Program-made: the position numbers and the translations under genes
Origin: JAWWPY01 sp033854735
GTDB lineage: Bacteria; Actinomycetota; Actinomycetes; Streptosporangiales; Streptosporangiaceae
Assembly (NCBI GenBank): GCA_033854735.1
Contig: JAWWPY010000422.1
Location: 20,421-84,420, forward strand
Length of the DNA stretch: 64,000 nt
Direction of reading: 5' to 3'
Part shown: positions 32,082 to 40,711 of the stretch, piece by piece
Numbering within the stretch: position 1 is the first letter of the stretch
Layout: each line of letters begins with the position of its first letter
The notes under the pieces: model-generated
The model's database searches: none
Told to the model about the DNA's origin: nothing
The model's input: the letters and a program-made list of their open reading frames with translations, nothing else

Positions 32082-32548
32082 GTCCGGCTGCCTTCCTCAC
32101 CAAGTCGATGGAAGCTCGCGTGCAACTGTCAGGCGGCTACCGCTGGCTGGCATTCACCATAGCGCGCAGGAGCCTGATCGCTGGCGGCCCTGGCACGCCA
32201 GGCCTGACCGAGAGCGGCGACGATCTCCGCCTCAAAGGCGAACTCGCCCAGCCCCACGCCCGCTCCCCCGGTCGTTTGCGTCCGACGTTAATACCCCTGT
32301 CATGAAATGGCACGACGCTGGCGGTATTTCTCTACGGACAACTCGTCCGCCCACCGGTGGCTGCCGTCCCGGAGATACGGCCATGAGCCCGGGCGGCGAG
32401 GGCATGTTCAGTAGCAGTGTCGGTACGAATCGTTATCCTCTCGGCCACGAGGCTAATCGCTGGACACAACACCAACCAGTTCGGGTCAAGCAACCGGCCT
32501 GCCTAGTCGGATAGGCACAGGCCGCCTAACGGGTTAGACTGGAGGTCC
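32082..32548. other. Region without a supported gene
   Basis: 467 bases between DUF397 and the toxin-antitoxin pair. No complete gene is convincing on either strand. On the minus strand 32150-32275 a 40-codon stretch (GEFAFEAEIVAALGQAWRAR, ending in stop) has coding-like codon use and may be a remnant of a gene that preceded DUF397. The right end holds the toxin promoter region. Confidence 0.4.
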
Positions 32549-32824
32549 ATGGTCAAGCGGCCAAGGTCGGCAAGACAGGCGCTCTCGCTGCTCCGCAAGA
32601 CGGCCAGGGACAGAGGGTTCACGGTTGACCAGGTCGTCAACCCGGCCACTGGGAAACCGCGAGGCAAGGGATCACACGAGGTGTGGGCGCTCTATGACGA
32701 TCAGGACACCGAGATCGCACGCGGTGCCTTGACGAAGCATCCTGGGGAGATGTCCTGGGCTGTCACTCGCGCCTTCGAGGAGGCCTTCCAGAGGGTGCTT
32801 GGAGAAGGGTGGATGGACCGATGA
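32549..32824 (+). CDS. HicA-like toxin of a type II toxin-antitoxin pair
   Basis: 91 residues, ATG start with TGGAGG just upstream. The short basic protein has KRPRSARQALSLLRKTARDR followed by a GKGSHEVWALYD segment; a Gly-Ser-His turn followed by a beta strand is the signature of the HicA double-stranded-RNA-binding-like fold, where the His is catalytic in mRNA cleavage. It is longer than typical HicA (about 60-80). The next gene overlaps by four bases and encodes a HicB-like protein, in the usual toxin-first order of hicAB. Assignment is by motif and context only. Confidence 0.7.
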   Translation: MVKRPRSARQALSLLRKTARDRGFTVDQVVNPATGKPRGKGSHEVWALYDDQDTEIARGALTKHPGEMSWAVTRAFEEAFQRVLGEGWMDR

Positions 32825-33222
32825 CCCGCGACAGCTACCGGGTGACCATCAGCCGGGAGGAGCCATGGTGGGTTGCCGCTGTCGATGGTGTCGGCGCGAC
32901 GGAGGCCAAGAAGGTCGCCGAACTAGAGGACATGGTTCGCGATCTCATCGTGGTCATGCGCGACCTCGACACCCCCGATTTCGACCTGGTCTGGGACTAT
33001 GACCTGCCCGCCGAGGCCGCCGCGGCCCTGAAGGACTTTCTGCGTTCGCGAGTAGAGCACGAGGCGGCGGAACGCCGCTACCTTGAGGAAGCCGAACGAG
33101 CCGCCAAGGCCCTGGATGCAGCCAACGTATCGACGCGCGAGGCGGCCCAGCTCATGCACCTGTCCCACCAGCGCGTGCAGCAACTCAGAAAGCGTGGCGC
33201 GGACACCCGCGGTCAGGCGTAA
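32821..33222 (+). CDS. HicB-like antitoxin with C-terminal helix-turn-helix
   Basis: 133 residues from the ATG at 32821, which overlaps the toxin stop (ATGA). The N-terminal half YRVTISREEPWWVAAVDGVG...AELEDMVRDLIVVM resembles the degenerate RNase H-like HicB fold (strand, strand, helix). A charged helical linker (about 65-105) leads to a C-terminal DNA-binding helix-turn-helix, NVSTREAAQLMHLSHQRVQQLRKR (quoted in part: STREAAQLMHLSHQRVQQL). An antitoxin with its own DNA-binding domain would repress the shared promoter upstream of the toxin gene. The family identity is inferred from fold pattern and pairing. Confidence 0.7.
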   Translation: MTRDSYRVTISREEPWWVAAVDGVGATEAKKVAELEDMVRDLIVVMRDLDTPDFDLVWDYDLPAEAAAALKDFLRSRVEHEAAERRYLEEAERAAKALDAANVSTREAAQLMHLSHQRVQQLRKRGADTRGQA

Positions 33223-33246
33223 GCCGTCGTACGAGACAGGGCGCTC

Positions 33247-33397
33247 TCAGGCCAGGTCGAACTCGCCGTCCAGCACGCCGGCGGTGAATGCGGTCCACTC
33301 GTACGGGGTGAAGATCAGCGCGGGCCCTTCAGGGTTCTTGCTATTACGCATGGCGATGACGTAGGCGCTGCCTTGCTTGGAGCCAGGGTGCGCAGAT
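33247..33397 (-). pseudogene. Truncated second copy of the DUF397 gene
   Basis: On the minus strand the frame reads PGSKQGSAYVIAMRNSKNPE and continues GPALIFTPYEWTAFTAGVLD to the stop after GEFDLA. This is the C-terminal two thirds of DUF397. The N-terminal WRKSSYS-type half and a start codon are missing. Bases 33250-33388 align without gaps to 31863-32001 of the intact copy, 1387 bases away in the same orientation. Confidence 0.75.
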
Positions 33398-33471
33398 CGG
33401 GCGGATATGACGCCCAGCGATCACCCGCCGATGCCCCGACGTCGTCTGGACCTGCCGGGGTGAGTGCGTCG

Positions 33472-33834
33472 CTATGAGCTGGAGCTCGTGGCGTCTGGTC
33501 TGTGGGGCGGCGGGGTCTGCGGGCTGCCCGCATGGACGGCTGCACCGAGGATGGCGTCGAGCAGGCCGGGGAATCGTTTTCCCAGGTCGGCGGCGCGCAG
33601 GCGCATGCGATGGGTGCGCCCGTCGATGACCGTCGCCGTCAGGCCAGCCTCGCGCAGGATCCGCCAATGGTTCGACAGCGTGGACTTGGGGACGTCGAGA
33701 CCGGCGGGTGCGCAGGTGATCTCGGTCCCGGCGGACAGGCGGCGAACCAGTTCGAGGCGGACCGGGTCGCCCAAGGCGTGCAGAACGATCGGCAACTGGA
33801 GATCCGGGAGTGCCGGGTGGGGCAGGGACCGCAC
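33472..33834 (-). CDS. ArsR-type winged-helix regulator
   Basis: 120 residues, GTG start. The core is the ArsR/HTH_20 winged helix: VLHALGDPVRLELVRRLSAG, the recognition helix region LDVPKSTLSNHWRILREAGL, and the wing TVIDGRTHRMRLRAADL. There is no metal-binding cysteine pair (only one Cys, in EITCAPAG), so it is not a classical arsenic or cadmium sensor. It is divergent from an LLM flavin/F420 oxidoreductase gene across 138 AT-rich bases and probably controls that gene and itself. Confidence 0.87.
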   Translation of the reverse strand: MRSLPHPALPDLQLPIVLHALGDPVRLELVRRLSAGTEITCAPAGLDVPKSTLSNHWRILREAGLTATVIDGRTHRMRLRAADLGKRFPGLLDAILGAAVHAGSPQTPPPHRPDATSSSS

Positions 33835-33837
33835 AGT

Positions 33838-33895
33838 TCGTGATTATATCTGAATCGTTTGATAGTTCGGGATAGTCGAACTATTCTCGGGCGAT
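33838..33895. promoter_or_regulatory. AT-rich divergent promoter of arsR-like and LLM genes
   Basis: Contains TGATTATA at 33841-33848 and the imperfect inverted pair GATAGTTCGGGATAGTCGAACTATT (quoted in parts: GATAGTTCG 33861-33869 and CGAACTATT further right). These bases are strongly AT-rich for this genome and likely hold both promoters and an operator. Confidence 0.4.
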
Positions 33896-33972
33896 GGCCC
33901 GCTTGAGCCGGTCCTCAAGCCCGGTGGTCCCGGCACCGGGGCCAGCAAGCAGATTCCCATTGGAGGCAGGCG

Positions 33973-34884
33973 GTGCGACTAGGTGTCCGGATCGACACTG
34001 ACGGTGCAGGGCTCGACACGATCCTCGAGCGGGTGGGCGCGGTGGCCGCCGCCGGGCTCGACAGCACCTACTTCAGCCAGCTGAACTCCTGGGACGCCAT
34101 CGATCTGGCTGCCATCTGCGCCCGGACAGTGCCCGGAATCGATGTCGGCACGGCGGTTACCCAGACCTATCCCCGCCACCCGCTCGCGCTGGCCAGCCAG
34201 GCGCTGACCGCCCAGGCCGTGAGCGGGAACCGCTTCACCCTCGGACTCGGTCCCAGCCACCCGCCGATCATCGAGGGCCAGTTCGGCTATTCCTACGACC
34301 GCCCTGCCCGCCATGTCCGCGAGTACCTGTCCGCCCTCGGGCCGCTCCTGCACGGTGAGCACGCCGACTACCACGGAGAAACCCTCACCGCGGTCGGCAA
34401 GGTCGCACTGCCCGGGGCCAGGGCGCCGTCGGTGCTCCTCGCCGCGCTCGGACCGGTCATGCTGGACATTGCCGGCGAGCTGGCCGATGGCACCGTCACT
34501 GTATGGACCGGCCCCGAGGCCATCGGCGACTACATCGCACCGCGGATCACTCGTGCCGCGTCCCGTGCGGGCCGGGCCGTCCCTCGCGTCGTGGCGTGCG
34601 TCAGGGTCAGCGTCACGGCGGATCCCGACGGCGCCCGCGACCGGCTGGCGGCGATGCTCGGGGCGGCCGGTCAGCTACCCAGCTACCGCTCGCTTCTCGA
34701 GCGTCAGGGCAAGTCGGGCGTGCACGAGACGCTCGTCGCCGGAGACGAGACCGTCATCGCGCGGGCCCTCCGGAGCTACGCCGATGCAGGCGCGACCGAG
34801 CTGGTCGTCAGCCTGCATGGCGACCAGGAGACACAAGCGCGCACCCTCAAGGTGCTCTCCGGGCTACAGACAAGCAGCACGTGA
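33973..34884 (+). CDS. LLM-class (luciferase-like) oxidoreductase, probably F420-dependent
   Basis: 303 residues, GTG start with GGAGGC upstream. The luciferase-like TIM barrel is recognisable: LGVRIDTDGAGLDTILERV, the SGNRFTLGLGPSHPP segment, which in F420-dependent LLM proteins follows the cofactor region, and a C-terminal AGATELVVSLHGD. It resembles the TIGR03564 group of F420-dependent oxidoreductases. The substrate is unknown. The divergent ArsR-type regulator suggests inducible expression. Another F420 enzyme (56395-57084) is present in the window, consistent with F420 production. Confidence 0.85.
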   Translation: MRLGVRIDTDGAGLDTILERVGAVAAAGLDSTYFSQLNSWDAIDLAAICARTVPGIDVGTAVTQTYPRHPLALASQALTAQAVSGNRFTLGLGPSHPPIIEGQFGYSYDRPARHVREYLSALGPLLHGEHADYHGETLTAVGKVALPGARAPSVLLAALGPVMLDIAGELADGTVTVWTGPEAIGDYIAPRITRAASRAGRAVPRVVACVRVSVTADPDGARDRLAAMLGAAGQLPSYRSLLERQGKSGVHETLVAGDETVIARALRSYADAGATELVVSLHGDQETQARTLKVLSGLQTSST

Positions 34885-35032
34885 CCGGCTCAAGGCTCTT
34901 CCCGGGGAAGACCGATTGCCGCAGGAAATGGTCGGGCTCGCGGCCTTGCTCGGGCGCCGCGCCGACGCTGCAGCGGTCGGCCGGACACGGGCGCCGTAAG
35001 GCGAGCCGAAGAGGCCGTTAGGGTGGGGAGCT

Positions 35033-36064
35033 ATGGAGATGCGCGTGCTTGGCACAACCGGTATGCGGGTCAGCCCGCTTTGTCTGGGCGCGATGATGTT
35101 CGGGTCCTGGGGCAATCCCGATCATGACGAGTCGATCCGGATCATCGACCGGGCGCTCGATGCAGGGATCAACTTCATCGACACTGCGGACGTGTATTCG
35201 GCGGGCGAGTCGGAGGAGATCGTCGGCAAGGCGCTGGCCGCCGGCCGGCGGGACCGCGTCGTGCTCGCGACCAAGGCTCATGGCCGGATGGGCGACGACG
35301 TGAACGAGCAGGGAAACTCCCGGCGCTGGATCATCCGGGAGTGCGAGAACAGCCTGCGTCGCCTCGGCACCGACTACATCGACCTGTACCAGATCCACCG
35401 GCCCGACCCGGCCGCGGACATCGATGAGACGCTGGGCGCTCTTACCGACCTGATCAGGGCAGGCAAGATCTGTTATGCGGGCAGCTCGACGTTCCTGTCG
35501 TCGCAGATCGTCGAGGCTCAGTGGACCGCCCAGCGGCGCGGCCGGGAACGGTTCGTCTGCGAGCAGCCGCCGTATTCGATCCTGGTGCGCGGTGTCGAGG
35601 CCGAGGTCCTGCCGGCCTGCCAGCGCTACGGGATGGGCGTTATCCCGTGGAGTCCGCTGGCCGGTGGCTGGCTGTCCGGCCGCTACCGCAAGGACGGCGA
35701 CCTGCCCGCCAGCCGCAGGGCCGCGCGGATACCGCAGCGGTACGACATGAGCCTGCCCGGCAATCAGGCGAAGCTGGAAGCGGCTGAGAAACTGGCCGGC
35801 CTAGCTGATGAGACCGGCCTGTCCCTGATCCACCTGGCGCTGGCCTTCGTGACGAGTCACCCAGCCGTCACCTCGGCCATCATCGGGCCGCGGACCATGG
35901 AGCAGTTGGAAAGCCAGCTCGGCGCCGCCGACATCGTCCTGACGTCCGACATCCTCGACCAGATCGACGAGATCGTCCCGCCGGGCACCAATCTCAACCC
36001 GCCTGATCGCGGGTACGAGCCGCCAGCACTGACCGATCCATCGCTGCGCCGCCGGCGTCACTGA
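35033..36064 (+). CDS. Aldo/keto reductase
   Basis: 343 residues, ATG after GGGGAGCT. NADPH-dependent reductase with an (alpha/beta)8 barrel. Catalytic residues are in NFIDTADVYSAGESEEIVG (Asp, Tyr), LATKAHG (Lys) and DLYQIHRPD (His); the C-terminal cofactor segment is VTSAIIGPRTMEQLESQLGA. The sequence around YSILVRGVEAEVLPACQRYG and PWSPLAGGWLSGRY places it with the large AKR group near voltage-channel beta-subunit-like and Tas-like proteins. Substrate unknown. It is convergent with a cupin gene. Confidence 0.93.
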   Translation: MEMRVLGTTGMRVSPLCLGAMMFGSWGNPDHDESIRIIDRALDAGINFIDTADVYSAGESEEIVGKALAAGRRDRVVLATKAHGRMGDDVNEQGNSRRWIIRECENSLRRLGTDYIDLYQIHRPDPAADIDETLGALTDLIRAGKICYAGSSTFLSSQIVEAQWTAQRRGRERFVCEQPPYSILVRGVEAEVLPACQRYGMGVIPWSPLAGGWLSGRYRKDGDLPASRRAARIPQRYDMSLPGNQAKLEAAEKLAGLADETGLSLIHLALAFVTSHPAVTSAIIGPRTMEQLESQLGAADIVLTSDILDQIDEIVPPGTNLNPPDRGYEPPALTDPSLRRRRH

Positions 36065-36090
36065 CAGGCCGGGCCGACCGTCACCGGCGG

Positions 36091-36507
36091 TCAGTGCGCT
36101 TCGGGAGCGGCCAGGTAGTCCTCGTCGGCGACGTGCCCGGACCAGATCGTGGTCTCACCGGTGGCCGGGTCGCGCTCCTGGATGGCGATGTGGCTCATCA
36201 GCCGGTCTGGCGCGGCCCCGTGCCAGTGCATCTCCCCTGGCCCGGCCACCACCGTGTCGCCGGGGCGGACCTCCACGACCGGGCCGCCCTCGGCCTGGAC
36301 CCGGCCGACACCGTCGAGGACGTGCAGGACCTGGCCGAGCGGGTGAGTGTGCCAGGCCGTCCGGGCGCCGGGCGAGAAGTGCACCCGGAGCGATCGCACC
36401 AGGCCCGGCTCGGGCAGGACGGCGATCTCGTCCACCCACACCTGCCCCGTGAACCAGTCCGCTGGCCCACGCGTGCTCGCCCGGGACGCCGCGCCCTTCA
36501 CTTCCAT
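36091..36507 (-). CDS. Cupin-domain protein
   Basis: 138 residues. A single conserved-barrel cupin: motif 1 HFSPGARTAWHTHPLGQVLHV (in part: ARTAWHTHPLGQ) supplies the metal-binding His-x-His and Gln/Glu, and motif 2 PGDTVVAGPGEMHWHGAAP supplies the last histidine. These small cupins include isomerases and quercetinase-like enzymes as well as detoxification proteins; no role can be fixed. It overlaps by 10 bases the upstream AraC-type gene and so is in one operon with it. Confidence 0.88.
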   Translation of the reverse strand: MEVKGAASRASTRGPADWFTGQVWVDEIAVLPEPGLVRSLRVHFSPGARTAWHTHPLGQVLHVLDGVGRVQAEGGPVVEVRPGDTVVAGPGEMHWHGAAPDRLMSHIAIQERDPATGETTIWSGHVADEDYLAAPEAH

Positions 36508-37310
36508 AGTGTCTCCTCGTCACTCGACCTGGTCATCTGCATACGGCCATGACGCCTGGCCCGGGCCAGGGCCGCCGGGGGCAGGCCGGCCAGGCGGGCG
36601 CTCTCCCTGGTGAGGTGGGCCTGATCGGCATAACCGGTCTCGGTGGCCAGCCGGGCCAGGTCAGGCGGCACTGTCATCTGGTCGATGCCGGATACGAAAC
36701 GGCGGAACCGCAGCACCCGCCGCAGGGTGGCCGGCCCGTAGCCAACCGCGGCACGGCAGCGCCGGTGCAGGTGGCGCTCGCTGACGCCGAGATCAGCGGC
36801 CACGTCGGCCACCCGGGCCCGGGGCGAGCCGAGGCGGCGCGCCGTCTCCACCACCAGCGGGTCGGGCGGCCCGGCCGCCACCATGCGGCCGGCGATCCCG
36901 GCCAGGGCACACATCGCCGCATCAGGCGTGACCCAGCCGGGCAGCAGCCGGGCCAGGTCGAGGGCGGGGCCGTCGGGAGCCTCGCGGGCCAGATCAGCGG
37001 CGTCGACGCGCTGGTCGAGCAGCGCATGGAGCGGCATGCGGAGGGCCGGGCCGCCCGCACCGGGCCGCAGCCGTATCCCGGCGAACAGTGTGGCCGGCTC
37101 GAAGGCCGACGGCACCGGCCCGGTGTCGGGCCCGGCGACGAACACTCCCCGCCCGCGCTGCCAGATCAGGTCCGCGCAGCCGTCGGGCAGCACCGGGGCC
37201 TGCCCGGCTTCCCCGGCCGGGATCACCCGGACCCACAGGCAGGACACCCCGGCGCGCAGCACGGCAGGAGGCGCATACTCCCGATAGCCGGGCGACCAGT
37301 CCACCAGCAC
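36498..37310 (-). CDS. AraC family regulator with DUF6597-type N-terminal domain
   Basis: 270 residues. The N-terminal domain (about 1-110, YAPPAVLRAGVSCLWVRVI, LPDGCADLIWQRG, AGPDTGPV) is the sensor domain common to one AraC subgroup. The C-terminal AraC double helix-turn-helix is SPRARVADVAADLGVSERHL and continues FRRFVSGIDQM, then LARLATETGYADQAHLTRES. It overlaps the cupin gene it probably regulates. GTG or ATG start is not distinguishable by context; the ATG at 37310 fits the family length. Confidence 0.88.
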   Translation of the reverse strand: MLVDWSPGYREYAPPAVLRAGVSCLWVRVIPAGEAGQAPVLPDGCADLIWQRGRGVFVAGPDTGPVPSAFEPATLFAGIRLRPGAGGPALRMPLHALLDQRVDAADLAREAPDGPALDLARLLPGWVTPDAAMCALAGIAGRMVAAGPPDPLVVETARRLGSPRARVADVAADLGVSERHLHRRCRAAVGYGPATLRRVLRFRRFVSGIDQMTVPPDLARLATETGYADQAHLTRESARLAGLPPAALARARRHGRMQMTRSSDEETLWK

Positions 37311-37412
37311 GAGACGAGTCTGCCATGCGCGTGTCCGTTTCGTTCACGACGCCCGTGCCGCCGCCCCGCTGGCGCGATCAACCTGATCCGGCTCGACGCC
37401 TGGTGGACCCGG

Positions 37413-40400
37413 TCAGCCGTAGAAGAGGCGCTCCATGACGGCACGGGCTCGTCGCGCCGCACGCCGGTAGTGCTCCACCAGATCCTGGGGGGTGTCGGGC
37501 GGGTACCCCATGAGCCGCGCCACCGCCGCCAGTTCAGCCTGCTTGGCCGGGATCACGTCGGACGCCCGGCCGCGCACCTGCATCACTGCGTCGCGGATCC
37601 GGGTCGCCAACCGCCACGCCGTTGTCAGCGCCGCCGCGTCATCCTCCGACACCAGGGCCGCCTTTCGGGCAGCCGCCAGCGCGGTAAGGGTCCGGGTGGT
37701 TCGCAGCCCGTCGATCTCATGGGCATGCGTCAATTGCAGTAGCTGAACCACCCACTCCACGTCCGTGAGCCCCCCGGGTCCAAGCTTCACGTGTAGCGCC
37801 GGATCGACTCCTCTGGGCATCCGTTCGGATTCCATGCGCGCTTTAATACGCCTTATCTCCCGCACGGAAGATTCGCTGATTCCGCCGGCCGGGTACCGGA
37901 ACTCATCGGCCAGTGCGGTGAACCGGGCCCCAAGCTCACGGTCTCCGGCGACCGGCGCGGCGCGCAGCAGCGCCTGCGCCTCCCAGGGCAGCGACCAGCG
38001 CTCGTAGTAGGCCCGGTAGGAGGCCAGGGTCCGCACCAGCGGGCCCTGCCGCCCTTCCGGGCGGAGGCCGGGGTCGATGACCAGCGGCGGGTCCGGCGCG
38101 GGCCGGGCCAGCAGCCCGCGCAATTCCTCGGCGATCGCGTGCGCCGCCCTGGTCGCCGTCTCCTCGTCCGTGCCGGGCAGCGGTTCGTGCACGAACATCA
38201 CGTCGGCGTCGCTCCCGTAGCTGGTCTCGCGGCCGCCGAACCTGCCCATGGCGATCACGGACATGCGGGTGGGCAGCGGGCCGTCCTCGCTCTCGGCCTT
38301 CTGGATCGCGGCGTCGAGCGCGGCGCCGATGGTCACCACGGCGATAACCGTCAGCGCCTCGCCGGTTTCTTCCACGCTGGCCATTCCCAGCACGTCGGCG
38401 GTTGCGGTGCGGAGCAGTTCGCGGCGGCGCAGCGCGCGGACCGCGGTGACCGCCCCCTCCGCGGTGGCGTGCCTGCCGACCACAGCGGTGGCCTCACCGT
38501 GCAGCGCCGCGGCGGGCCGCGGCACGAGCTGGGCGTCCTCGCCCAGGATCGCCACCACCTCGGGCGCTTGCAGCAGCAGGTCAGTCGCGTAACGACTGGA
38601 GGCGAGCAGCCTGGCCATGCGCTGTGCGACCTTGGTGTCGTCGCGGAGCAGCCGCAAGTACCACGGAGTGTTTCCGAGAGCATCGCTGACCTGGCGGAAC
38701 GCCAGGAGCCCCGCGTCCGGCTGGGCCGCGTCCGCGAACCATTCGAGCATCACCGGCAGCAACGTGCGCTGGATCGCCGCCCGGCGTGACACCCCGGAGG
38801 TCAGCGCCTCAATGTGCCGCAGCGCACCCGCCGGGTCGGCGTACCCGAGCGCCTCGAGCCGGGCCCGCGCCGCCTCGGGGGTGAGCCTGACCGCCTCGCC
38901 GGGGAGCCGGGCGACGGCTTCGAGCAGCGGCCGGTAGAACAGTTTCTCGTGCAGCCGGCGCGCTTCGCGGGCGTGCTCCCGCCAGCGCGCGGTGAGTTCC
39001 GCCGCCGGGTCGGCGCGCGACGGCGGCCCTGGCGGAACGGCGCCGCAGCGCGTGATCTGCCGCCGCATCGCCCGGCCGAGCCTGCGCAGCACCTCGGGAT
39101 CATCCGGGAGGGTGTGCGTCCGGCGCAGCTGGCGCAGCTGGAGCAGGTGCTCGACCCGCCGCAGGAACCGGTAGGCGGAGGCCATCGTGGCCGCGTCCTC
39201 CCGGCCCACATAGCCGCCACGGGCCAGTGCGGCCAGCGCGGGCAGGGTGGCCTGCTCGCGGAGTGTCTCGTCGGTCCGGCCGTGCACCAGTTGCAGCAGC
39301 TGAACCGCGAACTCGATGTCACGCAGCCCGCCGGGACCCAGCTTGAGCTGGCGGCCGGCCTCGGCGGCCGGCAGGGTGCCAATGACCCGGCGGCGCATGG
39401 CCTGGACTTCGGTGACGAAATGCTCGCGCTGCGACGCCCGCCAGATCATCGGGCTGAGCGCGTCGACATAGGCGCGGCCGAGGGCCAGGTCACCGGCCAC
39501 CGGCCGGGCCTTGAGCAGGGCCTGGAACTCCCACGTCTTGGCCCAGCGTTCGTAGTAGGCGACGTGGCTGGCGAGGGTCCGGACGAGCGGGCCGCTGCGG
39601 CCTTCTGGGCGCAGGTTCGGATCTACCGGGAACAACGACCCCTCTGCGCTGCTCTGCGAGCAGACCCGGATCAAGCCCGACGCCAGCCGGGTGGCCGTGA
39701 CCAGGGCGGCGGCCTCGGCGGCGGCCTGCCCGGAACCGACTGCCTCCCCGGAACCGGCCGTCTCCCCAGCACTGGCCGTCTCCCCAGCACCGGCTGCCTC
39801 CCCGGAACCGACTGCCTCCCCAGCACCGGCCGTCTCCCCAGCGCCGGCCGTCTCCCCGGATTCTGGCGGCGCGGCCACGAAGATTACGTCCACGTCGCTG
39901 GCGTAGTTCAGTTCGTATCCACCGCATTTACCCATGGCGATCACGGCCAGCCGGCCGGGAGCCGACCCAGCGGGGAGCTGGGATCGGGCGATGGCCAGCG
40001 CAGCCTCCAGCGCCGCGGCGGCCAGGTCGGCCAGTTCCGCCGCAACCTTGTCCAGCGTGATGAGCCCGGTGAGGTCCCTGGCCGCCAGGTGCACGAGCCG
40101 GCGACGGTAAGCAGCGCGCAGCGCAGTGGCCGGGTCACCGCCGACGGCTTCCCCCGGCCGGGCCACCGGCTCCGGGTCAGCCGGACGGGCCCCCGTGGCC
40201 TCCAGCAAGGTGGCGCGGAGCTGCGCCGCCGAAGGGCCGCACAACGCATCGTCGCCACACAGCACCCGCCAGTCATCCGGGTGCCTGGCCAGATGGTCGC
40301 CCAGGGCGGCGCTGGCCCCCAGGACCGCGGTCAGCCTGGTGCGCAGCCCGGCATCGGCCCGCAGCGCGCCGCGCAGGTCAGCACCGAGGGCCATCCGGGC

Positions 40401-40574
40401 CAGGGCGGCCAGGGCGAGATCCGGGTCGGCGGCAGCGGCGAGCGCCTCGAGCAGGCCAGCGTCGGCGCCATCGGGATCGAGCCCGAGATCCTCGGTCACC
40501 AGCCGCTGTGCGCGGCGGGCGTCCGCGAAACCCATCCGGGCCAGCCGGCCGGTGGGGGTGGTTCTGCGCAGCAT
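37413..40574 (-). CDS. glnE: Glutamine synthetase adenylyltransferase / adenylyl-removing enzyme
   Basis: 1053 residues from ATG 40574, with AGGGG five bases upstream. GlnE attaches AMP to the regulatory tyrosine of glutamine synthetase and removes it again. Two nucleotidyltransferase domains are visible. The first has GKCGGYELNYASDVDVIF near residue 210 and RLASGLIRVC, LFPVDPNLRPEGRSGPLVR. The second has GRFGGRETSYGSDADVMF near 777 and DPGLRPEGRQGPLVRTL. Directly after the first catalytic motif lies an insert of about 42 residues, GETAGA-like hexapeptides (about 240-281), coded by 18-bp tandem repeats. The rest is of normal length. Its target glnA1 lies 10 kb away and a second GS gene 5 kb away. 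Confidence 0.95.
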   Translation of the reverse strand: MLRRTTPTGRLARMGFADARRAQRLVTEDLGLDPDGADAGLLEALAAAADPDLALAALARMALGADLRGALRADAGLRTRLTAVLGASAALGDHLARHPDDWRVLCGDDALCGPSAAQLRATLLEATGARPADPEPVARPGEAVGGDPATALRAAYRRRLVHLAARDLTGLITLDKVAAELADLAAAALEAALAIARSQLPAGSAPGRLAVIAMGKCGGYELNYASDVDVIFVAAPPESGETAGAGETAGAGEAVGSGEAAGAGETASAGETAGSGEAVGSGQAAAEAAALVTATRLASGLIRVCSQSSAEGSLFPVDPNLRPEGRSGPLVRTLASHVAYYERWAKTWEFQALLKARPVAGDLALGRAYVDALSPMIWRASQREHFVTEVQAMRRRVIGTLPAAEAGRQLKLGPGGLRDIEFAVQLLQLVHGRTDETLREQATLPALAALARGGYVGREDAATMASAYRFLRRVEHLLQLRQLRRTHTLPDDPEVLRRLGRAMRRQITRCGAVPPGPPSRADPAAELTARWREHAREARRLHEKLFYRPLLEAVARLPGEAVRLTPEAARARLEALGYADPAGALRHIEALTSGVSRRAAIQRTLLPVMLEWFADAAQPDAGLLAFRQVSDALGNTPWYLRLLRDDTKVAQRMARLLASSRYATDLLLQAPEVVAILGEDAQLVPRPAAALHGEATAVVGRHATAEGAVTAVRALRRRELLRTATADVLGMASVEETGEALTVIAVVTIGAALDAAIQKAESEDGPLPTRMSVIAMGRFGGRETSYGSDADVMFVHEPLPGTDEETATRAAHAIAEELRGLLARPAPDPPLVIDPGLRPEGRQGPLVRTLASYRAYYERWSLPWEAQALLRAAPVAGDRELGARFTALADEFRYPAGGISESSVREIRRIKARMESERMPRGVDPALHVKLGPGGLTDVEWVVQLLQLTHAHEIDGLRTTRTLTALAAARKAALVSEDDAAALTTAWRLATRIRDAVMQVRGRASDVIPAKQAELAAVARLMGYPPDTPQDLVEHYRRAARRARAVMERLFYG
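39732..39857. repeat. Seven 18-bp tandem repeats inside glnE
   Basis: Seven contiguous 18-bp units such as AGCACCGGCCGTCTCCCC and GGAACCGACTGCCTCCCC, in frame with glnE on the minus strand (GETAGA, GEAVGS, GETASA type hexapeptides). Confidence 0.9.
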
Positions 40575-40711
40575 GCTCACCCCTGCACCGTAGCCGGGAC
40601 GGCCGCGACCGCCCAGGCGCAGGCGATACCGGTGCCCTTCACAAGCCGGCGGTTTGAGGCAATTCGTGAGGGGCAGCAGCAAGGGCGGTCAATCAGAACC
40701 CGGAGGTAACC

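Noticed and set aside
38814..40709. 631-codon open frame opposite glnE
   Set aside because: Antisense to both nucleotidyltransferase domains of glnE and contains the repeat in reverse.
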